NCBI RefSeq assembly: GCF_014287585.1
Contig: NZ_JACOOJ010000060.1
Coordinates: 1-16,166, forward strand
DNA from: Parabacteroides hominis
GTDB lineage: Bacteria; Bacteroidota; Bacteroidia; Bacteroidales; Tannerellaceae
DNA length: 16,166 nt
Direction of reading: 5' to 3'
Position numbers and translations under genes: made by a program. The notes below the pieces were generated by a model that was not told where the DNA came from, did no database searches, and saw only the letters and a program-made list of their open reading frames with translations. Position 1 is the first letter of the stretch. Each line of letters begins with the position of its first letter. Positions 15,869 to 16,166 of the stretch are shown piece after piece.

Positions 15869-16065
15869 GTTATCGGGTATCTCTCTTATTGTATAAAACG
15901 ATCCCGAAAACTGTAAAAATTCTCGGATCAAGTGTCTGATCCCCCAAAACAGCCCCTATTTTCTTGTCTGTTATTTTAAAAAATGTCGTTTTACTTCTCG
16001 TACATGCGTACCATATAATATCATTTCTTGTCCGTCAAAAAAAGGCAAAAAAAGAGTCTAAAATA
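15869..16065. other. AT-rich intergenic spacer
   Basis: A short inverted repeat GGATCA (15925-15930) / TGATCC (15937-15942) could be a weak terminator for the GH78 gene. Otherwise I see no ORF, RNA gene or repeat in this stretch. Confidence 0.5.
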
Positions 16066-16097
16066 TTTGGATGTAATAAATAAAACCTCTACTTTTG
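16066..16097 (+). promoter_or_regulatory. Strong promoter, probably for a stable RNA outside the window
   Basis: TTTG (16066-16069), a 20-bp spacer and TACTTTTG (16090-16097). The segment 16080-16101 matches the tRNA-His promoter core at 20 of 22 positions. The transcript heads rightwards. The first ATGs after it (16134 and 16137) reach a TAG after five codons, so the first transcribed bases do not look coding. An rRNA, tRNA or other structural RNA beyond the edge is likely. Confidence 0.8.
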
Positions 16098-16166
16098 CAC
16101 CCGCATTCGAGAGAGAACGGCATTAGCGTCAACATGATGAAAGGGGGGTAGCCCGGTGATAGTAGG

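Noticed and set aside
16130..16166. Start of a tRNA or protein gene at the window edge
   Set aside because: The sequence does not show the conserved D-arm start of a tRNA, and the first ATG frames stop within six codons. Too short to call.

Overview
The window looks like chromosomal DNA from a gut-type Bacteroidales bacterium. Parabacteroides or a close relative is my best guess, but that is inference and I could not search. The grounds are repeated promoters of the Bacteroidetes form TTTG-N19/20-TAnnTTTG (several read TATCTTTG), weak Shine-Dalgarno sequences, a lipoprotein with Cys-Gly followed by an acidic run, a secreted M6 protease with a C-terminal domain of the type IX sorting kind, and an orphan GH78 enzyme.

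Left part (1-1740) is mostly non-coding. It starts with the last 31 codons of a transposase that resembles the ISL3 family. A giant concentric palindrome follows (about 199-1022), with at least six matched layers around one axis near 611. Next is a compact repeat patch (1079-1255) built on GACGGTCGT, then a doubtful small reverse-strand ORF (1434-1739).

Middle-left (1750-7954): a promoter and small surface-type lipoprotein; a hairpin; a large secreted M6 metalloprotease; then a probable unit of ffh (SRP GTPase), folD (folate C1 enzyme) and a CapA-like secreted protein that overlaps folD by 4 bases.

Centre (7971-9657): tRNA-His (+) and tRNA-Ser(GCT) (-) face each other, each with a clear promoter, and their terminators lie between them. 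Then comes mltG, the endolytic murein transglycosylase.

Middle-right (9666-13342): a 22-bp tandem repeat array sits just upstream of a strong promoter for a tightly packed four-gene unit. The genes are iorA and iorB (indolepyruvate/arylpyruvate:ferredoxin oxidoreductase), a periplasmic TlpA-like thioredoxin, and a flavodoxin-ferredoxin fusion of EFR1 type. This IorA lacks the usual C-terminal ferredoxin domain, so the fused redox protein at the end of the operon is a natural candidate electron partner. This is the most interesting gene arrangement in the window.

Right end (13364-16166): a hairpin terminator, a secreted GH78 (alpha-L-rhamnosidase-like) enzyme with no SusC/SusD neighbours, an AT-rich spacer, and a strong promoter at 16066-16097. 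The core of that promoter is nearly identical to the tRNA-His promoter, and it transcribes out of the window into sequence that does not look coding. I see no CRISPR array, phage module or defence system. The novel-looking material is the giant palindrome and the ior operon with its upstream repeat array.
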